Source: Lentzea guizhouensis (GTDB lineage: Bacteria; Actinomycetota; Actinomycetes; Mycobacteriales; Pseudonocardiaceae). From it: DNA of 64,000 nt. The stretch lies in contig NZ_CP016793.1 in NCBI RefSeq assembly GCF_001701025.1, forward strand, positions 2,170,001 through 2,234,000. Reading direction: 5' to 3'. Of this stretch, positions 1 to 8,902 are shown one piece after another (position 1 is the stretch's first letter; each line of letters opens with the position of its first letter). The notes below the pieces were generated by a model. That model was not told the origin of the DNA, made no database searches, and saw nothing but the letters and a program-made list of their open reading frames with translations. A program made the position numbers and the translations under genes.

Positions 1-1
1 C

Positions 2-355
2 GCGTTCACCACGAGCATCATCAAGCCGCTGATCAACATCTTCGGCGGCGCGGAGACCAAGGGCCTCGGCTTCTCGCTGCGCGACGACACCCAGGCGCTG
101 AAGGACTCGACCTTCATCGACCTGAGCTCGCTCATCAACGCCATCATCAACTTCCTGATCGTGGCGGCCGTCGTCTACTTCGTGCTCGTCCTGCCGATCA
201 AGAAGATCCAGGACCGCCGCAAGAAGGGCGAAGAAGCCGGCCCCGCCGAGCCGACCGACGTCGAGCTCCTGATCGAGATCCGCGACCTCCTCGCCGCCCA
301 GGCGAAGCAGGAACCACCCACCCCCACCATGGACCGCCGCGACCCGGCGATCTAG
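2..355 (+). CDS. mscL: Large-conductance mechanosensitive channel MscL (5' end outside window)
   Basis: MscL is a homopentameric inner-membrane pore that opens under membrane tension and releases solutes on hypo-osmotic shock. The reading frame is open from the first bases, and 117 residues are visible of a usual 130-150, so only the start is missing. The segment begins in the end of TM1 (AFTTSIIKPLI), passes through the periplasmic loop (GLGFSLRDD) and has a clear TM2 (SLINAIINFLIVAAVVYFVL). After it comes the charged helix KKIQDRRKK and the C-terminal helix ELLIEIRDLLA. A hairpin follows the stop. The leftward moaB-like and pepD-like genes nearby recall the mycobacterial mscL-moaB2-pepD neighbourhood. 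Family assignment is secure. Confidence 0.95.
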   Translation, partial: AFTTSIIKPLINIFGGAETKGLGFSLRDDTQALKDSTFIDLSSLINAIINFLIVAAVVYFVLVLPIKKIQDRRKKGEEAGPAEPTDVELLIEIRDLLAAQAKQEPPTPTMDRRDPAI

Positions 356-362
356 CGTCCCC

Positions 363-390
363 ACCGGCCGTCGCCCAGGCGGCGGCCGGT
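363..390 (+). terminator. Hairpin after mscL
   Basis: Arms of about 12 bp (363-375 and 378-390, one G-T wobble) with a very short loop begin 8 bases after the mscL stop and are followed by a run of C rather than T. It is probably the mscL terminator and may also serve the convergent leftward cluster. The rest of 391-624 shows no gene I can support. Confidence 0.55.
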
Positions 391-624
391 CCCCCGCCGT
401 GCCCGCCATCGGGTGCCGGGCGAGGCACGGCAGACGGCCAGCAGGCAGGCTGCGAGCGGCGCGGCGACCCGTTCACCCCTGGTACGAACTCGATCGCAGG
501 CTCGCGCAGGGGTCCCCTCCGCAGTTGGTTCCCCCGCGGCCCAACGTACCGGGCAGGTCTGACAATTCCGGGGCGCCGACGCATGCCGATAAACACGGGC
601 AGGGCGTGGTCGGCCCGTACCCGA

Positions 625-813
625 TCAGCCTCCGTGGTGCGGCGGCCGGTTCTCCCGGTACCAGGCTTCCCGGTCACCACCGGCCTCGCCGCCGCGCTCA
701 TCCGACGTGGTCTCGGGCAGCACGTCTCCGAACACCTCAGCCAGCCGACGCCGCCGGCGACGCTTCTCCGCGTCGTCGTCGCCATCGGCCGTCTGAGGCT
801 CTTGCTCTGCCAT
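625..813 (-). CDS. Small charged protein of unknown function
   Basis: This 62-residue reading frame starts with ATG four bases after the stop of the MoaB/MogA-like gene, so it is probably the last gene of the leftward operon. It is rich in acidic residues at the start, has a poly-arginine stretch (KRRRRRR) near residue 18, then LAEVFGDVLPETTSDE and a C-terminal part with WYRENRPPHH. There is no signal peptide or membrane segment. I do not recognise a characterised family. The sequence has the look of a conserved short actinobacterial protein rather than random coding: there is a distinct hydrophobic core and the poly-Arg block is clustered. The function is unknown. Confidence 0.6.
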   Translation of the reverse strand: MAEQEPQTADGDDDAEKRRRRRRLAEVFGDVLPETTSDERGGEAGGDREAWYRENRPPHHGG

Positions 814-817
814 TACT

Positions 818-1327
818 TCACTCTTCGTCGAGCCCGGACAGCTGTTCGATCACGTAGGGCACCAAGGACGACAGGGTCGCCATGCCGTCGCGGACCGCGG
901 ACCGGGAGCCGGCCAGGTTCACGACCAGCGTGCTGCCCGACACGCCGGCGAGGCCGCGCGAGATGCCCGCGTCGACTGCGCCTGCGGCCAGGCCGGAGGC
1001 CCGGAGGGCTTCCGCGATGCCGTGGATGGGGCGGTCGAGCACGCCCTGCGTGGCGTCGGGCGCCACGTCGCGGGGCGAGACGCCCGTGCCGCCGACGGTG
1101 ACCACGAGGTCCACGCCGCCGATGACTGCGGTGTTGAGGGCTGCCCTGATGTCGACGACCTCGCCCTCGACGGCAACGGTGCCGTCGACGATGAAGCCGG
1201 CTTCTTCGAGCAGTTCGGTGACGAGGGGACCGGAGTTGTCCTCCTGCTCGCCGTGCGCCACCCGGTCGTCCACGATCACGACCAAAGCGCGGCCAAGGCG
1301 CTGCGCGCTGCGTTCCATACCGATCAC
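818..1327 (-). CDS. MoaB/MogA-family molybdopterin-binding protein
   Basis: The 169-residue protein belongs to the MoCF-binding (MogA/MoaB) fold that binds molybdopterin and, in MogA, adenylylates it before molybdate insertion. It shows the family signatures [18 protein letters not shown] and, near the C-terminus, [11 protein letters not shown]. Length is normal for the family. The start ATG overlaps the stop of the upstream kinase gene (ATGA), and the next Met (MERSAQ) three codons in is an alternative start. In mycobacteria a MoaB2 paralogue sits between pepD and mscL, as here, and whether it makes cofactor there is uncertain. No other molybdopterin gene is nearby, so the role in this locus is open. 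Confidence 0.88.
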   Translation of the reverse strand: MIGMERSAQRLGRALVVIVDDRVAHGEQEDNSGPLVTELLEEAGFIVDGTVAVEGEVVDIRAALNTAVIGGVDLVVTVGGTGVSPRDVAPDATQGVLDRPIHGIAEALRASGLAAGAVDAGISRGLAGVSGSTLVVNLAGSRSAVRDGMATLSSLVPYVIEQLSGLDEE

Positions 1328-2226
1328 CGTAGCGGGAGTCTGACTTCGAAGCGGCAGCCAGGACCGTGGTTCTGGACGCCGATCTGGCCGTGGTGGGCGT
1401 CGACGAGGCCGCGGGCGATCGCGAGGCCCAGGCCCGCGCCGACCGGATTGCGGTGCGCGGAGCCGCGGAAGCCCACGTCGAACACCTGTGGCAGCACGTC
1501 AGCGGGGATGCCGCCGCACGCGTCGTCGACCCGGACGAGCGCGTCGGGTCCGTCCACATCGACCTGCACGGCCACCGTTCCGCCCTGCGGGGTGTGGCGG
1601 ATGGCGTTCGACACAAGGTTGCGCACGACACGCATCAGTTCCGGTTCGGTGCCGCGCACGACCGGCCACTCGCGAGCGTCCGCGCGCAGTTCGACGCCCT
1701 TCAGGGAGGCGACGGGGGCCGAGGCGGCCACGACGTCGCTCACCACGTCGGCCAGGCGGACGTCGTGCAGGGTCAGCTTCAGGGCGCCCGCGGTGATGCG
1801 GGAGAGCTCGAACAGGTCGTCCACCATCTTGGACAGGTGGTCGGCCTCCTGGGCGATCTGCTTGGCGTAGACGGCCACCTCGCCCGGCTCGGAGACCACG
1901 CCGTCCTCCAGCGCCTCGGTCATGGCCCTGATGCCCGCGAGGGGTGTGCGGAGGTCGTGGCTGATCCACGCCACCAGCTGGCGCCGCTGGGCCTCCGCCT
2001 CGCGTTCCCAGACGCTGCGGCGGGCGATCGCGCGGCCCAGCATGATCGAGAACGGCACGGTCACGACGGCCACCAGCGCGCACGCCAGCAGGGTCGCCGT
2101 CAGCATCGGCGTGAACATGAAGCCGCTGACCATGAGCACACCGGCGATGGTCGCCACCACCGGCACGATGACCATGACGGTCATCGCGGTGGTCAGCGAC
2201 ACCCGGCTCAGCCGGCCGGGGTTCAC
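1324..2226 (-). CDS. Two-component sensor histidine kinase
   Basis: A membrane histidine kinase of 300 residues. Two adjacent transmembrane segments (about 11-35 and 41-64) are separated by only a few residues, so there is almost no extracellular sensor loop; the signal is probably read within the membrane or through a partner. The dimerisation box has the phospho-acceptor His at about residue 90 (ISHDLRTPL). The N box is [12 protein letters not shown] near 202, followed by DACGGIP and the G2 box GAGLGLAI. I placed the start at a GTG overlapping the stop of the response regulator (GTGA); frames extending further upstream only read through the regulator out of frame. Its partner is the adjacent OmpR-type regulator. 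Confidence 0.9.
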   Translation of the reverse strand: MNPGRLSRVSLTTAMTVMVIVPVVATIAGVLMVSGFMFTPMLTATLLACALVAVVTVPFSIMLGRAIARRSVWEREAEAQRRQLVAWISHDLRTPLAGIRAMTEALEDGVVSEPGEVAVYAKQIAQEADHLSKMVDDLFELSRITAGALKLTLHDVRLADVVSDVVAASAPVASLKGVELRADAREWPVVRGTEPELMRVVRNLVSNAIRHTPQGGTVAVQVDVDGPDALVRVDDACGGIPADVLPQVFDVGFRGSAHRNPVGAGLGLAIARGLVDAHHGQIGVQNHGPGCRFEVRLPLR

Positions 2227-2909
2227 CTCGCGGGCCACGGGTCGTACCGGTAGCCGACACCCCACACGGTGCTCAGCCGCACCGGTTTCGCCGGGTCCTG
2301 CTCGATCTTCTCCCGCAACCGTCGCACGTGGACGGTCACGGTCGACTGGTCGCCGAACTGCCAGCCCCACACCCGTTCCAGCAGCTCGGCCCGGCCGAAC
2401 GCGCGGCCGGCGTTGGCGATGAAGAACGCGAGCAGGTCGAACTCGCGCGTCGTCAGCTGCAGCGGCATGCCGTCCAGCGTCGCCGTGTGCGCGGCCAGGT
2501 CCAGCGCCAGGTTGCCGTCGCGCACCGTGCGCGGCTCGTAGGCCCGGTTCGCCCGCCGCAGCACGGAACTGACCCGCAGGGCCAGCTCGCGCGGGCTGAA
2601 CGGCTTCGTGACGTAGTCGTCCGCGCCGATCTGCAGCCCGGCGATGCGGTCCTCCTCCTCGCCGAGCGCGGTCAGCATCACCACCGGCGTCGACCCGCGC
2701 TGCCGGATCCGCCGGCACACCTCCAGGCCGTCGATGCCCGGCAGCATCAGGTCCAGCACCACGATGTCCGGTTCCCGCGCGGCCAGCGCCTGCAACGCCT
2801 GCTCACCGTCACCGGCGAGCTCGACCTCGTACCCGGCGTGTTCGAGGTACCGGCGCACCACGTCCCGCACCGTCGTGTCGTCGTCGACGACCAGCACCCG
2901 TTCCACCAC
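2223..2909 (-). CDS. OmpR/PhoB-family response regulator
   Basis: A 228-residue DNA-binding response regulator. The receiver domain (1-120) has the acidic pocket VVDDD, phospho-acceptor Asp53 (VLDLMLPG) and the conserved Lys102 (TKPF). The C-terminal winged helix ends with the family signature [11 protein letters not shown]. It is translationally coupled to the kinase downstream, so the two form one two-component pair. It sits just downstream of a pepD-type protease gene. In mycobacteria pepD is controlled by MprAB, but this regulator is less like MprA than the one at 14440-15135. The signal and the target promoters are not visible in the sequence. Confidence 0.92.
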   Translation of the reverse strand: MVERVLVVDDDTTVRDVVRRYLEHAGYEVELAGDGEQALQALAAREPDIVVLDLMLPGIDGLEVCRRIRQRGSTPVVMLTALGEEEDRIAGLQIGADDYVTKPFSPRELALRVSSVLRRANRAYEPRTVRDGNLALDLAAHTATLDGMPLQLTTREFDLLAFFIANAGRAFGRAELLERVWGWQFGDQSTVTVHVRRLREKIEQDPAKPVRLSTVWGVGYRYDPWPAR

Positions 2910-2970
2910 GTCACCACGCTAGGCCACGAACCGCCCCACGACCCGCACCCGTCAGCACTCCGTAATCAGG

Positions 2971-3019
2971 GCACGCGGGGGCCCCGCGTGCCCCACAAGG
3001 GAACGCGGGGCCCCCGCGT
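2971..3019. repeat. Two tandem GC-rich palindromes
   Basis: Two near-identical perfect palindromes lie about 11 bases apart. One is at 2971-2991 (arms GCACGCGGGG and CCCCGCGTGC around one G), the other at 3003-3019 (arms ACGCGGGG and CCCCGCGT around one C). They lie between the response regulator start and the protease terminator, so they could be part of the regulator's promoter or operator, or copies of a dispersed palindromic element. No other copy was noticed in this window. Confidence 0.6.
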
Positions 3020-3029
3020 GACACGAGAA

Positions 3030-3074
3030 GAGGCCACCTCTGTGCGCGGGGCAGGTGCGTACAGAGGTGGCCTC
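3030..3074 (-). terminator. Terminator of the pepD-type protease gene
   Basis: A perfect 14-bp stem (3030-3043 pairing with 3061-3074, core GAGGCCACCTCTGT) closes a 17-base loop about 60 bases beyond the stop of the leftward protease gene. There is no T tract on the exit side, which is common in actinomycetes. It separates the protease transcript from the two-component genes downstream. Confidence 0.75.
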
Positions 3075-3134
3075 CCGGGTCGTCACGCCGGGCTCGGGCG
3101 GGCGGCGGCTGCCCGAGCCAGGCGTGCCCCCGAC

Positions 3135-4733
3135 CTATCCCACCTCGACTCCGCCGAGGGTGGCTTCCACGGTCTTGCCGTCGGACAGCGTCACGGTCAC
3201 CTTGTCGCCGGGCGCCTTCGAGCGGACGGCGGCGACGAGCGTGTCGGAGCTGTCGATGCGGCGGTCACCGAACTTGGTGATCACGTCGCCCTCCTTCAGG
3301 CCCGCCTGCTCGGCGGCGCCACCGGAGGTCACCTTGCTGACCTGGGCGCCGCCGTCCTCGGCCTCGCGGACCTCGACGCCGAGCACGGTCTGCCTGGGCT
3401 TGCCGGTCTTCACGATCTCGTCGATCGTGCGGCGGGCCTGGTCCATCGGGATCGCGAAGCCGATGCCGACCGAACCGGCCTGGCCGCCCGCGGAGTTCGG
3501 GCTGTAGATGGCGCTGTTGATGCCGACGACCTGGCCCTGCATGTTCACCAGCGGGCCGCCGGAGTTGCCGGGGTTGATCGCGGCGTCGGTCTGGATCGCG
3601 TTCAGCACGGTCGCCTGCGAGTTGCGGGCGTCTCCGCCGGCGGAGACCGGGCGGTTGAGCGAGCTGACGATGCCGGAGGTCACGGTGCCGGACAGCTCGA
3701 ACGGCGACCCGATCGCGACCACGCTCTGGCCGATCTTCAGGTCACCGGAGTTGCCCAGCTGCACGACCGGGGCGTTGGAGATGCCCTCGGCCTGGATGAC
3801 GGCGATGTCGGAGCTCGGGTCGCGGCCGAGGATCTTCGCGGTCGCGGTCTTGCCGTCCTGGAAGACGACCTTGATGGTGCCACCGGCCGCGGCACCCTCG
3901 ATGACGTGGTTGTTCGTCACGATCTGGCCGCTGCTGGAGATCACGAACCCGGAGCCCTCACCGGCACCGGACCGCGTGGCGACCTGGATCTGCACGACCG
4001 ACTGCAGCATCTTGGCCGCCACCTCCTCGACCGAGCCGGGAGCGGCGTTGCTGGTCTGCGAGGCCGGGCGCGGGGCGTCGAGCGAGCTGACCGCGGATGA
4101 CTCGTTCGCGAACGTGTAACCGAGGTAGCCGCCGACACCGCCGGACGCACCGCCGACGAGCAGCACGAGGGCCGCGACACCGGCCACGAGCTTGCCCTTG
4201 CCCTTCGGCCGCGGCGGGACCGACGACTGGTAGCCGGGCGGCAGGTAGAACGCGCCGGTACCGGGCTGTCCGGGGTGTCCCGGCTGGCCCGGCTGGCCTG
4301 GTTGCCCCGGCTGGCCGTGCTCGCCCTGTGGGCTGAACGGCCCCGGCTGCCCCGGCGTCTCGAACTGCGCGGTCGTCGACCCCAGGCCCAGCGGGTGCTG
4401 CGGGGGAAGTTGGCCGGACCCGGAGGGCGGGAACTGCTGCCGGCCGGGTCCGGACCCGCCGAGCTGCGCCTGACCCGCGTCAGGTGAGGGCACCTGCGGC
4501 TGGGCCGAAGAGGAGAAGGCGGCGGTCTCGCCACCGGAAGCTGCCCCAGCGGCTTCCCGAGAAGGTGTTGCCCCAGCCTGGCCGGATCCCCCCTGCAAAG
4601 GATCCGGCTGGCCGGGATCCGGCGTCTGCGGGCCCTGCTCCCGCGCGCCGGAGTCTGGGTGACCGGCGGTCGGCGGCACGGAGTGGGGCTCGTCCGGCTG
4701 CTGCGCTGGCTGGTTGCTCTCGGTCATACCCAT
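3135..4733 (-). CDS. pepD: Membrane-anchored HtrA/PepD-type serine protease with PDZ domain
   Basis: A DegP/HtrA-family (S1C) protease of 532 residues for quality control outside the membrane. Residues 1-180 are a disordered cytoplasmic region rich in Pro, Gln and Gly with a collagen-like GQP repeat (about 141-157). One transmembrane helix follows (about 182-205). The trypsin-like domain carries the triad His276 (TNNHVI), Asp309 (SSDIAV) and Ser391 (GNSGGPL). A PDZ domain (about 430-525, with GLKEGDVI) ends the protein. The layout matches mycobacterial PepD, which responds to envelope stress with MprAB. The start could be either of two Mets two codons apart. The gene has its own hairpin terminator. 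Confidence 0.93.
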   Translation of the reverse strand: MGMTESNQPAQQPDEPHSVPPTAGHPDSGAREQGPQTPDPGQPDPLQGGSGQAGATPSREAAGAASGGETAAFSSSAQPQVPSPDAGQAQLGGSGPGRQQFPPSGSGQLPPQHPLGLGSTTAQFETPGQPGPFSPQGEHGQPGQPGQPGQPGHPGQPGTGAFYLPPGYQSSVPPRPKGKGKLVAGVAALVLLVGGASGGVGGYLGYTFANESSAVSSLDAPRPASQTSNAAPGSVEEVAAKMLQSVVQIQVATRSGAGEGSGFVISSSGQIVTNNHVIEGAAAGGTIKVVFQDGKTATAKILGRDPSSDIAVIQAEGISNAPVVQLGNSGDLKIGQSVVAIGSPFELSGTVTSGIVSSLNRPVSAGGDARNSQATVLNAIQTDAAINPGNSGGPLVNMQGQVVGINSAIYSPNSAGGQAGSVGIGFAIPMDQARRTIDEIVKTGKPRQTVLGVEVREAEDGGAQVSKVTSGGAAEQAGLKEGDVITKFGDRRIDSSDTLVAAVRSKAPGDKVTVTLSDGKTVEATLGGVEVG

Positions 4734-4793
4734 AGTGTCGGGTGCCGTCCTGAGAGAAGCCTTAAACCAGCCTTTGAGGTCCGTGAGGGTTCC

Positions 4794-5876
4794 TCAGACC
4801 CCCCGCAACCGCTCCGCGATCTGCTCCGGGGTGACGTCGTTGATCCACACCGCCTCACCGGACTCCGAGCCCGCGAGGTACTTCAGCTTGTCCTTGGTCC
4901 TCAGCACGGAGAACACCTGCAGGTGCAGCCACATCTCCTCGCGCCCCACGTTCACCGGCGCCTGGTGCCAGGCCGCGATGTACGGCAACGGGCGGTCGTA
5001 CAGGGCGTCCAGCCGGTGCAGCACCTTCAGGTACAGCGCGGCGAAGTCGTCACGCTCCACAGAGGACAGAGCAGCCAGGTCGGGCACCTGTCGCCGGGGC
5101 GCCAGCACGACCTCGACCGGCCACCGGGCCGCGGCGGGCACGAACGCCACCCAGTCCGAGGACTCCTCCACCACGCGCGCGCCCGCGCGGAGCTCCGCCT
5201 CCAGCACGTCACCGAACAACGGCCGCCCGTGCGCCGCGTGGTACTCCAGCGCGGCCGTCAGCATCCGTTCGGTACGGGGCGTCACGAACGGGTAGGCGTA
5301 GATCTGCCCGTGCGGGTGCGAGAGCGTCACGCCGATCTCTTCACCGCGGTTCTCGAACGGGAAGACCTGTTCGACCCCTGGCAACGTTGACAAGAAGGCG
5401 ACCCGGTCCGCCCACGCGTCCACGACGGTCCGCACGCGCGACCGCGACAGCTCGCCGAACGACTTGTTGTGGTCCGAGGTGAAGCAGACGACCTCGCACC
5501 GCCCCCGCCCCGGCGCGCGCACGAACAGCTCCTCACCATCCACAGTGGACGGCACGTCCGGCACGTTCTGCGCCAGCGACGGGAACCGGTTCTCGAACAC
5601 CACGACGTCGTAGTCGGCCTCGGGGACCTCGGTCGGCCGGCCGGGCGTCGAGGGGCACAGCGGGCACAGGTCCGCGGGCGGCTTGTAGGTCCTCGTCTGC
5701 CGGTGGGCGGCCAGCGCCACCCACTCGCGGGTCAACGGGTCCAGCCGCACCTCGGACATCGGCTGGGTCTCGGGGAGGTCCCTCGTGTCCACCGCCACCC
5801 GCGGTGGTGCCTCAGCGCTGTCGTCGAAGTAGATGATCTCCCGGCCGTCCGCCAGCTTCCCCGCGGTACGCCTCAC
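4794..5876 (-). CDS. galT: Galactose-1-phosphate uridylyltransferase
   Basis: GalT exchanges UMP between UDP-glucose and galactose-1-phosphate in the Leloir pathway, through a uridylylated histidine. The 360-residue protein shows the active-site triad HPH at 187-189 (SHPHGQIYAYPF), the zinc-type pair CPLC at 71-74 and the segment FENRFPS. The start is a GTG overlapping the stop of the DeoR gene (GTGA), giving the N-terminus VRRTAGKLADGRE. It is the last gene of a leftward unit of beta-galactosidase, repressor and galT, which joins lactose or galactoside hydrolysis to galactose entry. No galK or galE lies in the window. Confidence 0.95.
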   Translation of the reverse strand: MRRTAGKLADGREIIYFDDSAEAPPRVAVDTRDLPETQPMSEVRLDPLTREWVALAAHRQTRTYKPPADLCPLCPSTPGRPTEVPEADYDVVVFENRFPSLAQNVPDVPSTVDGEELFVRAPGRGRCEVVCFTSDHNKSFGELSRSRVRTVVDAWADRVAFLSTLPGVEQVFPFENRGEEIGVTLSHPHGQIYAYPFVTPRTERMLTAALEYHAAHGRPLFGDVLEAELRAGARVVEESSDWVAFVPAAARWPVEVVLAPRRQVPDLAALSSVERDDFAALYLKVLHRLDALYDRPLPYIAAWHQAPVNVGREEMWLHLQVFSVLRTKDKLKYLAGSESGEAVWINDVTPEQIAERLRGV

Positions 5877-6670
5877 GCCAACTCCTCGCCACTTCCCGGT
5901 ACATGAGCCAACACCAACTCGCCGACCTGTTCGCTGAGGATCGCCCGCGCGTCGTCCGGCAAACCTTCGTCCGTCACCAGGACGTGCGCCTCGTCGAGGT
6001 CGGCGATCGTGGAGATGCCCACGGTGCCCCACTTCTCGTGGTCCGCGACCACCACCACGCGGCCGGCGGCGTCGACGAGCGCGCGGTCCGTCTCGCTCTC
6101 GTTGAGGTTCGGGGTGGTGAAGCCGGAGCGCTCGGCCATGCCGTGCACGCCCAGGAACACCACGTCGAGGTGCAGCGACCGCAACGCCTGCACGGCCACG
6201 GGGCCGACCAGCGCGTCGGACGGCGTGCGCACGCCACCGGTCAGCACGACCGTGCGGTCGGTGCGCCCGCTCTGCTGCAGCACGTCCGCGACGCGGATGG
6301 AGTTCGTGACGACCGTCAGGTCCGGGATGTCGTCGAGGAACCGGGCTAACGTCCACGTCGTCGTGCCCGCGGACAGGCCGATGGCGGTACCCGGACGCAC
6401 GAGGCCCGCGGCGGCCGCCGCGATCGCCTCCTTCTCGGGCAGCTGGCGGACCGACTTGGCCTCGAAACCGGGCTCGTCGGTCGAGCGCCCCACGACGGAC
6501 GTCGCACCGCCGTACACCTTCTCCACCAGACCGCGCGCGGCCAGCACGTCGAGGTCGCGGCGCACGGTCATGTCGGAGACGCCGAGCCGGACGACCAGGT
6601 CGCTGACGCGCACCGCCCCCGTCCGCCGGACCTCTTCGATGATTACCGCCTGCCGCTGACGTGCGAGCAC
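5873..6670 (-). CDS. DeoR-family transcriptional repressor of sugar genes
   Basis: A 265-residue DeoR-type regulator. The N-terminal winged helix (about 1-55) carries the recognition helix region VSDMTVRRDLDVL. The C-terminal sugar-phosphate sensor fold has the typical GGATSVVGRS and GLSAGTTTWTLARFL. I chose the GTG at 6670, one base beyond the stop of the beta-galactosidase gene; longer frames read back through that gene. Its position between beta-galactosidase and galT suggests it represses this operon, and perhaps the divergent ABC importer, and is released by a phosphorylated sugar such as galactose-1-phosphate. The effector and operator are inferences. Confidence 0.9.
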   Translation of the reverse strand: MLARQRQAVIIEEVRRTGAVRVSDLVVRLGVSDMTVRRDLDVLAARGLVEKVYGGATSVVGRSTDEPGFEAKSVRQLPEKEAIAAAAAGLVRPGTAIGLSAGTTTWTLARFLDDIPDLTVVTNSIRVADVLQQSGRTDRTVVLTGGVRTPSDALVGPVAVQALRSLHLDVVFLGVHGMAERSGFTTPNLNESETDRALVDAAGRVVVVADHEKWGTVGISTIADLDEAHVLVTDEGLPDDARAILSEQVGELVLAHVPGSGEELA

Positions 6671-6671
6671 C

Positions 6672-8678
6672 TCACACCTCTTCCCTGAGGACGACGACGT
6701 CCCCGGCTCGCACGGTGAGGCGTCCGGAGACCTGCGTGCCGGACACCACGTCGACACCGGACGCCTCGATCTCCGCGTCGGTGTCGGTGTGGTTGACGGC
6801 GAAGAGCCACGATACGTCCCCGTGCCGCCGCACGAGCTCGATCCCGCTGGTCGACACCGCAACGCCCGCACCGGAAAGCGCGCTTTCCACCGTTCGGCCG
6901 AGACCGTCCTCGTCGAGGTCGCACGCCACGTACCACGCGACGCCGTTTCCGAAAGCGTTTCGCGTCACCGCGGGCACACCCGGCAGCGGGCCATCGGCAT
7001 AGGAGGCAACGATGTCAGCGCCGCGGACGTGCAGGTGCTCCGTCCACAACGAGCAGGTCGACCCGTCGGTCAGCGAGACGGTTTCGCCCTCCCGCAGCGG
7101 GTGGAACTCCTCGGACCACACGCCCAGCACGTCGCGGAACGCACCGGGGTAGCCGCCCAGTCGCACTCGCGTGTACTCGTCGGCGACTCCGGACAGGTAC
7201 GTGACCACGACATGACCGCCGCCGGCCACGTAGTCCGCGACCACCGCGGCGTGCGCGTCGGACACCGCGTAGAACGCCGGCACCACGACCAGCGCGTACT
7301 TGGACAGGTTCGTGCCGGGCGCGACGAAGTCGACCGTGACCCCCGCCTGCCACAACGCCTTGTAGTAGCCCAGCACGTGCCGGTAATGGTCGAAGTCGTT
7401 GGTCGGGTGGGCGTCCTGCCGCAGCGCCCACGCGGACTGGAAGTCGTACAGGACCGCGACCGAGGCGTCCACAGTGGAACCGACGACGTCGGCGATCCGC
7501 GCGTACTCGGCACCGACCTGGCAGACCTCGCGGTACACCTTGGTGTCCGGGCCCGCGTGCGGGACCATCGCCGAGTGGAAGCGCTCGCTGCCACCGCGCG
7601 ACTGCCGCCACTGGAAGAACAGCGTGCCGTCCGCGCCGCGGGCGATGTTCTGGTACGAGTGCCGCCGCATCTCCCCCGGCAGCTTGGCGATGTTGCGCCG
7701 CTGCCAGTTCACCGCGGACGTCGAGTTCTCCATCAGCAGCCACGGCTTGCCGCCCGCGAGGCCGCGCACCAGGTCGGCGGACATCGCGAGCTCGACGTGC
7801 CGGTCGGGCGACTGGGCCTCGGTGTAGTGGTCGTTCGAGACGAAGTCGACCTCGCGCGCCCACTTCCAGTAGTCGAGGTCACCGAACGTCCAGTTCGCCA
7901 TGAAGTTCGTGGTGATCGGCACGTCGGGCGTGATCATCCGCAGCACGTCGCGCTCGGCCTTGTAGAGCTCGAGGATCGCGTCGTCGGAGAACCGGTCGTA
8001 GTCGAGCACGTGCGCCGGGTTGGAGAACGTCGGCGTCACGCGCGGCGGCAGGACCTGCGCGAAGTCGGTGTAGCCCTGGCTCCAGAACGCCGTGGACCAG
8101 GCGTCGTTGAGCTGCTCGAGCGTGTAGCGGCTCGCCAGCCACTCGCGGAACGACGCGGCGCACGTGTCGCAGTAGCAGCGCTTCACGTGACACGCGTACT
8201 CGTTGCCGACGTGCCACGCGGCCAGCGCCGGGTGGTCGCGGTAGTGCGCGGCCATCTCGGCGGCCAGCGCGGTCGCCCGGTCGCGGTAGATCGGCGACGA
8301 CGGGCAGTACGCCTGCCGGGAGCCGTGCGAGAGCCGCACGCCGTCCGCGCGGACGGGCAGCATCTCGGGGTGCTCGGTGGTGAGCCACGGCGGCGGCGCG
8401 GCGGTGGCGGTCGCGAGGTCGACCCTGATGCCGTTGTCGTGCAGCAGGTCGAGCACCCGGTCGAGCCACTCGAACCGGTACTCGCCCTTGCTCACCTCGA
8501 TCTTCGCCCAGGAGAAGATCCCGACGCTGACGAGGTTCACCCCGGCCCGCCGCATGAGCTCGACGTCCTCGGCCCAGACGTGTTCGGGCCACTGCTCTGG
8601 GTTGTAGTCGGCACCCCAGCCGAGGCCTGGCATGCCCGTGGGCCAAGTCGTCACGGCGGCAAGCGTGGCCGACGACAA
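6672..8678 (-). CDS. GH42 beta-galactosidase
   Basis: A cytoplasmic family-42 glycoside hydrolase of 668 residues that removes terminal beta-galactosyl units. The TIM-barrel starts at GWGADYNPEQWPE. The acid/base Glu160 lies in HVGNE and the nucleophile Glu317 in LLMENS. A cluster of cysteines (163, 168, 170, 173 in CHVKRCYCDTC) matches the zinc site of many GH42 enzymes. The trimerisation and C-terminal beta domains follow. There is no signal peptide, so the substrate must be imported, which fits the divergent sugar ABC importer. Met16 (MPGLGWG) is a possible alternative start. Confidence 0.94.
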   Translation of the reverse strand: MSSATLAAVTTWPTGMPGLGWGADYNPEQWPEHVWAEDVELMRRAGVNLVSVGIFSWAKIEVSKGEYRFEWLDRVLDLLHDNGIRVDLATATAAPPPWLTTEHPEMLPVRADGVRLSHGSRQAYCPSSPIYRDRATALAAEMAAHYRDHPALAAWHVGNEYACHVKRCYCDTCAASFREWLASRYTLEQLNDAWSTAFWSQGYTDFAQVLPPRVTPTFSNPAHVLDYDRFSDDAILELYKAERDVLRMITPDVPITTNFMANWTFGDLDYWKWAREVDFVSNDHYTEAQSPDRHVELAMSADLVRGLAGGKPWLLMENSTSAVNWQRRNIAKLPGEMRRHSYQNIARGADGTLFFQWRQSRGGSERFHSAMVPHAGPDTKVYREVCQVGAEYARIADVVGSTVDASVAVLYDFQSAWALRQDAHPTNDFDHYRHVLGYYKALWQAGVTVDFVAPGTNLSKYALVVVPAFYAVSDAHAAVVADYVAGGGHVVVTYLSGVADEYTRVRLGGYPGAFRDVLGVWSEEFHPLREGETVSLTDGSTCSLWTEHLHVRGADIVASYADGPLPGVPAVTRNAFGNGVAWYVACDLDEDGLGRTVESALSGAGVAVSTSGIELVRRHGDVSWLFAVNHTDTDAEIEASGVDVVSGTQVSGRLTVRAGDVVVLREEV

Positions 8679-8902
8679 CCCCCAACGTCAACACAAGCAA
8701 ACAACACTTCTCGTTTGGCTCTGTTCGGCGGTTGACCGGGAAAAGTACCGGGAACAGCCCGGATACGGGCCGCATACTCGCTGTGCGGCGGTTTAACAGC
8801 TCCGTAACGGGACTTGACATGCTGTGTGCCTGGGACCACATTGTGCGCAACTTTGTTGGAGTCCTGTTCGGTTCACACGAGCGAGCGTCACCTGTAGGAG
8901 CG
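8679..8902 (+). promoter_or_regulatory. Divergent promoter region, beta-galactosidase / sugar importer
   Basis: This 224-base gap separates the leftward galactosidase operon from the rightward importer operon. A consensus -35 hexamer TTGACA lies at 8814-8819, with a weak -10 candidate near 8838-8844. A direct repeat ACCGGGAA occurs at 8736-8743 and 8748-8755, a 12-base spacing suited to one helix face. CGGCGGTT occurs twice, near 8728 and 8787. These are candidate repressor or activator sites, probably for the DeoR protein or an unlinked regulator. A good ribosome site (TAGGAG) precedes the importer start. Confidence 0.55.

Noticed and set aside
198..785. Arg/Pro-rich open frames of 150-195 residues on both strands
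   Set aside because: They overlap mscL and the small charged protein gene, have no domain and differ from each other only by frame.
2328..4100. Open frame of 590 residues on the plus strand
   Set aside because: It is antisense to the pepD-type protease and response regulator, and its product is rich in His, Arg, Asp and Gly with no motif, a usual shadow in GC-rich DNA.
6789..8735. Open frame of 648 residues on the plus strand
   Set aside because: It is fully antisense to the GH42 beta-galactosidase, whose catalytic motifs are all intact.
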